A stretch of DNA of 64,000 bases, taken from contig NW_024104421.1 of assembly GCF_003945595.2 (NCBI RefSeq), forward strand, positions 1,922,001-1,986,000, in the 5' to 3' direction. Positions 61,048 to 64,000 of this stretch are shown one piece after another. How positions within the stretch are numbered: the stretch's first letter is position 1; every line of letters starts with the position of its first letter. Below the pieces are notes generated by a model. That model searched no databases. It was not told the DNA's origin and worked only from the letters and a program-made list of their open reading frames with translations. Source of the DNA: Pipra filicauda. Its lineage: Eukaryota; Chordata; Aves; Passeriformes; Pipridae. A program made the position numbers and the translations under genes.

Positions 61048-64000
61048 TGAAATGGGAAACGGGAGCAGCCCTTGCAGATTCAATGCCATTTGCTCATCAA
61101 AACCTGAAGCCTCTAACAAAGCCCCAAAAATCAGTCTATCCTCATCAGCCTAGCTATAAAATAGTTTGCAAAGGTGTCTCCTTGTCAGTCTAACAATAAA
61201 GGATGTCCTCAGCCTGCCTGCCCTTTGATGAGGAGAAACCCTCACAGTCAGCTGTTATGAAGGCATTGAGAGGTTTTGTGATATGGAGAAATAGTGGCTG
61301 GATCAAAGGGGTGATTAATTGTTACTATGCTATTAAAACCATGTTCAGAAAAGCTCTGCAGTACTGAGCAGGCAGCAGATTCTCTCTCTTTCTCCAGTTT
61401 TTGGTTTGCTTGGTTTCCCTCCAGCATGAGGGATGCAGGTCAGGCAGACACACTCTCTGCACTTGCAGCTTTGGGTGCTCTCACAGATGTGGCAAAGGGA
61501 CTTCCAGGATCCTCGGGAGCTGCTTCAATGGATGTTTTTACTTCTTGCTAAACTCTGCTGTTAGCAGGAACCACCTGATTCCATGAAACAACAGCTTTCC
61601 TTGGGTGACAAAACAAGTTTAAAATGGCAGGTGAGTCCCATTCACTGCATATCAGAAACAGACTAATTTTTTTTTTCTTCCTTCTTTCTGCCCTTTAAGT
61701 TTGTATTTAAAGACAATGCAATGAGCCAGTGAGCTCTGCTTCTCCTTTGGTTTGCCATTCCAGTTGCCTTGTCCTTGTCTTTGATGATGACCTGTCAGAC
61801 ACTCATGACCTCCTCCTGGTTAATCTTCTCCTTTTCCACATGCAGTGTTTAAAACACACTGCCCTTCCTTGAGTGGGTTTTGTTCCCTGTGTGCATTTCT
61901 TTTGGCTTCTCTTCCTTGTTACTGTATGGGCCCCTCCTCTGAGGAGCTGAGCAAACCCTATAATGTGCCACATATTTCCTTCCTTCTCATCTGTCTTTTT
62001 TCTTCCCACCATCCACCCAGCAATTTTAGAGATTAATGGGAGTATAGAATGTGTAACAACACAGACTGAGCCACATCTCCATCTGTAATCATTAAGCTAC
62101 ACTATCACAGCAAATACACAAATGTGTGCATGCACAAACAGCAGATCCACAGCTGTGGTAAAACTGTTCTGCTACACACTTGAGCTGTGGTATGAGCAAC
62201 TCTTTGCAAAATCTCCTAAAAATATACTTTCACCTGTCTCTGTAGTTGCAATATTTTAGAGGGTTTAATTCCTTTATGTAGATTTCACTTGGCTTTAATT
62301 TTTACTGGGTCAGTAAAAGAGTATATAAATACTTGACGCGCCTCATATTCTTTGAGGCTTTAGTTATAGCTGTGTGAGATGTGTTTCTTCTATATTATTT
62401 TGTGTCTCAATAGTGTCTATCTGTCTACCTTGTTTTCCTTCCTAAACTGTAACCTTTTCACTGCAGAGCCTGTACTGGGGACATACCATACTAACCATCT
62501 CAGACACCCCTTATTAGGCATGATAATAATGATAAAACTAGAAAACAAGGGGAATGTTGTAATCCAACATGAAAAATGTTTGCAGAATTATAGGCAACAG
62601 CACATCCATCCTTTTATTAATTAAGCTGTCAGCTCACTGGCCCTGTAATTCTGGAAATAAGGAAATAGTCTGGATGATGGAGCTAACTGTTCTGTGTTGG
62701 GTCAGCATGTAGTTTGTAGGGATAGTGGTGGAAGAGAGAGAAAAGATTTGCTAACAGATACTAGCAAAGCATGAAACCCCTGCCATGTTTCGAGCCTTTG
62801 GGGCATGAACCATAGCCTGGAGAAGGCAATGGAAAGATTTTTGAAAAGCATTTATACTTACATATATATCTGTGTCATATTAGATGACCTTTGTCTTTCT
62901 CACCCTCTCATAAACTGAACTCAACCTGTGACTCCCTTGTGGTTTGCACATTGCTAGTTTTAAAAAATTTCTTTCCACATCATTGCCTTTCGATGTTTTA
63001 TTGGGAATTTGCTTACTCTACTTTTAGGCTGCATCTCTCAAAGCATCATTCCTATGGCTCTGACCTCAGCCTGTTCCTAGGTGATCTGTGTAACCTTTTC
63101 ATCTTTTTTGTCTCTGCCTTTGCTTGTGTTATTATATTACAATCCCAGCTTTGCAACAGAGGCATGATTAGCAGTTTATATAGTAGGCATCTGCTTGCTG
63201 ATGTTACTCTGTGCAGCCACCTCATTTCCTAACACGCCTCAAAGTGCTCCAAGGTAGGGGTGATTCTGCTTGAGAAATGTGTTAACAAAAGGCAAAAGGA
63301 CGGGCCATCTGCTGGGCAAGACATTGCCTTGGGGAGTTAAAAATGCTATTATACGTGATGTTTGGCCACCTGCACTTGTGCTGTACAAGCAGGCTTTCAG
63401 GTTGTGCTGATGGGGCTTTGTTTTTATTCATGATTGCAGCTGCAGTGTGTTCACTGAGCTGGTGGGGAAATTGTTTGTTTTCATCACTCCGGGTGCTTCC
63501 TGCCTGATAAGTATCTCCACACGTCCTTTCATTTTTTATTTATGTAGTTTTATTTATTTAAGTAGTTAAAGACCAAGGAGGTTTTTTAAGTGGTCACCCT
63601 TCAGGGATTGTGGCTCATTTCTTGCACGGGTCTGCTGAGGCCGATGGACCGTTGTTGATTCCAAAAAAACCTTGGAGGAAGTCCCTTTACTCCTTCCCCT
63701 GAGCCTGCATGTTTCACAATGATGCTGCTGGACTACTTGTGCCCTAATTGAGAAAAGTCCTGGAGCGACTCCACCGGAGTCAGACATGACATCAGCAGCG
63801 TTGCCCAGGCACCATTGTTCTTGTTGCACGGCACACTTCCCTAGTCCCGAATTGGGATGGTGTAACCATGTCAAATGCCTGACATCTTTCAATAGGAGGT
63901 GCAGCCTCAGCACTTTAGGCACAGCACGGGGATTTGGATGTGGTCAGTGTTTGCACTGGCAGACTTTTTGTCGTTTTCAATGATTCTGTTGTCTAACCAG
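61048..64000 (+). other. ST8SIA1: ST8SIA1 intron 4, to the end of the window
   Basis: About 3 kb with no recognised repeat, RNA gene or exon. In particular there is no long open + frame carrying ST8SIA1 motif S (the terminal exon should offer roughly 190 uninterrupted codons), so the gene continues beyond 64000. Open frames reach 113 codons (62891-63232, +) and 118 codons (63922-63566, -), neither recognisable. Confidence 0.6.

Overview
The window is vertebrate nuclear DNA from a bird. The evidence is long introns in AT-rich DNA, numerous 3'-end fragments of CR1 LINEs carrying the avian CR1 signature, and two fragments that look like avian endogenous-retrovirus LTRs. The LTR start at 21627 and the CR1 types suggest a non-galliform (neoavian) bird, but that is an inference.

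One gene accounts for all the coding sequence I can support: ST8SIA1 (alpha-N-acetylneuraminide alpha-2,8-sialyltransferase, GD3 synthase), on the + strand. Three internal exons are present with exact splice sites and compatible phases: exon 2 (367-511), exon 3 (33459-33568) and exon 4 (38191-38283). Together they encode the end of the stem and early luminal domain plus the complete sialylmotif L. Exon 1 (cytoplasmic tail, membrane anchor) lies upstream of the window. The terminal exon (motifs S, III and VS, and the 3'UTR) is not visible and should lie beyond 64000. Introns 2 and 3 are 32,947 and 4,622 bp; intron 4 is at least 25,717 bp.

Layout: 1-366 end of intron 1; 367-511 exon 2; 512-33458 intron 2, with CR1 fragments at about 11.0, 11.8, 16.7, 22.5, 23.1 and 28.1 kb, an older LINE remnant at about 12.0-12.3 kb and LTR fragments at 21.6 and 31.1 kb; 33459-33568 exon 3; intron 3; 38191-38283 exon 4; intron 4 to the end, with a 1.2-kb purine-rich block (39.0-40.2 kb) and CR1 fragments at 46.7, 50.3 and 51.2 kb. 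No tRNA, rRNA, CRISPR, bacterial operon or second protein gene was found on either strand. The remaining open frames of 60-165 codons look like chance frames or LINE fragments.

I see no convincing new biological system. The most notable non-coding signals are a perfect palindromic nuclear-receptor site with a third half-site (14998-15021), three perfect hairpins that all have exactly 4-nt loops (12391, 46619, 61020), a pre-miRNA-sized imperfect hairpin just downstream of exon 4, and two 14-bp perfect palindromes.
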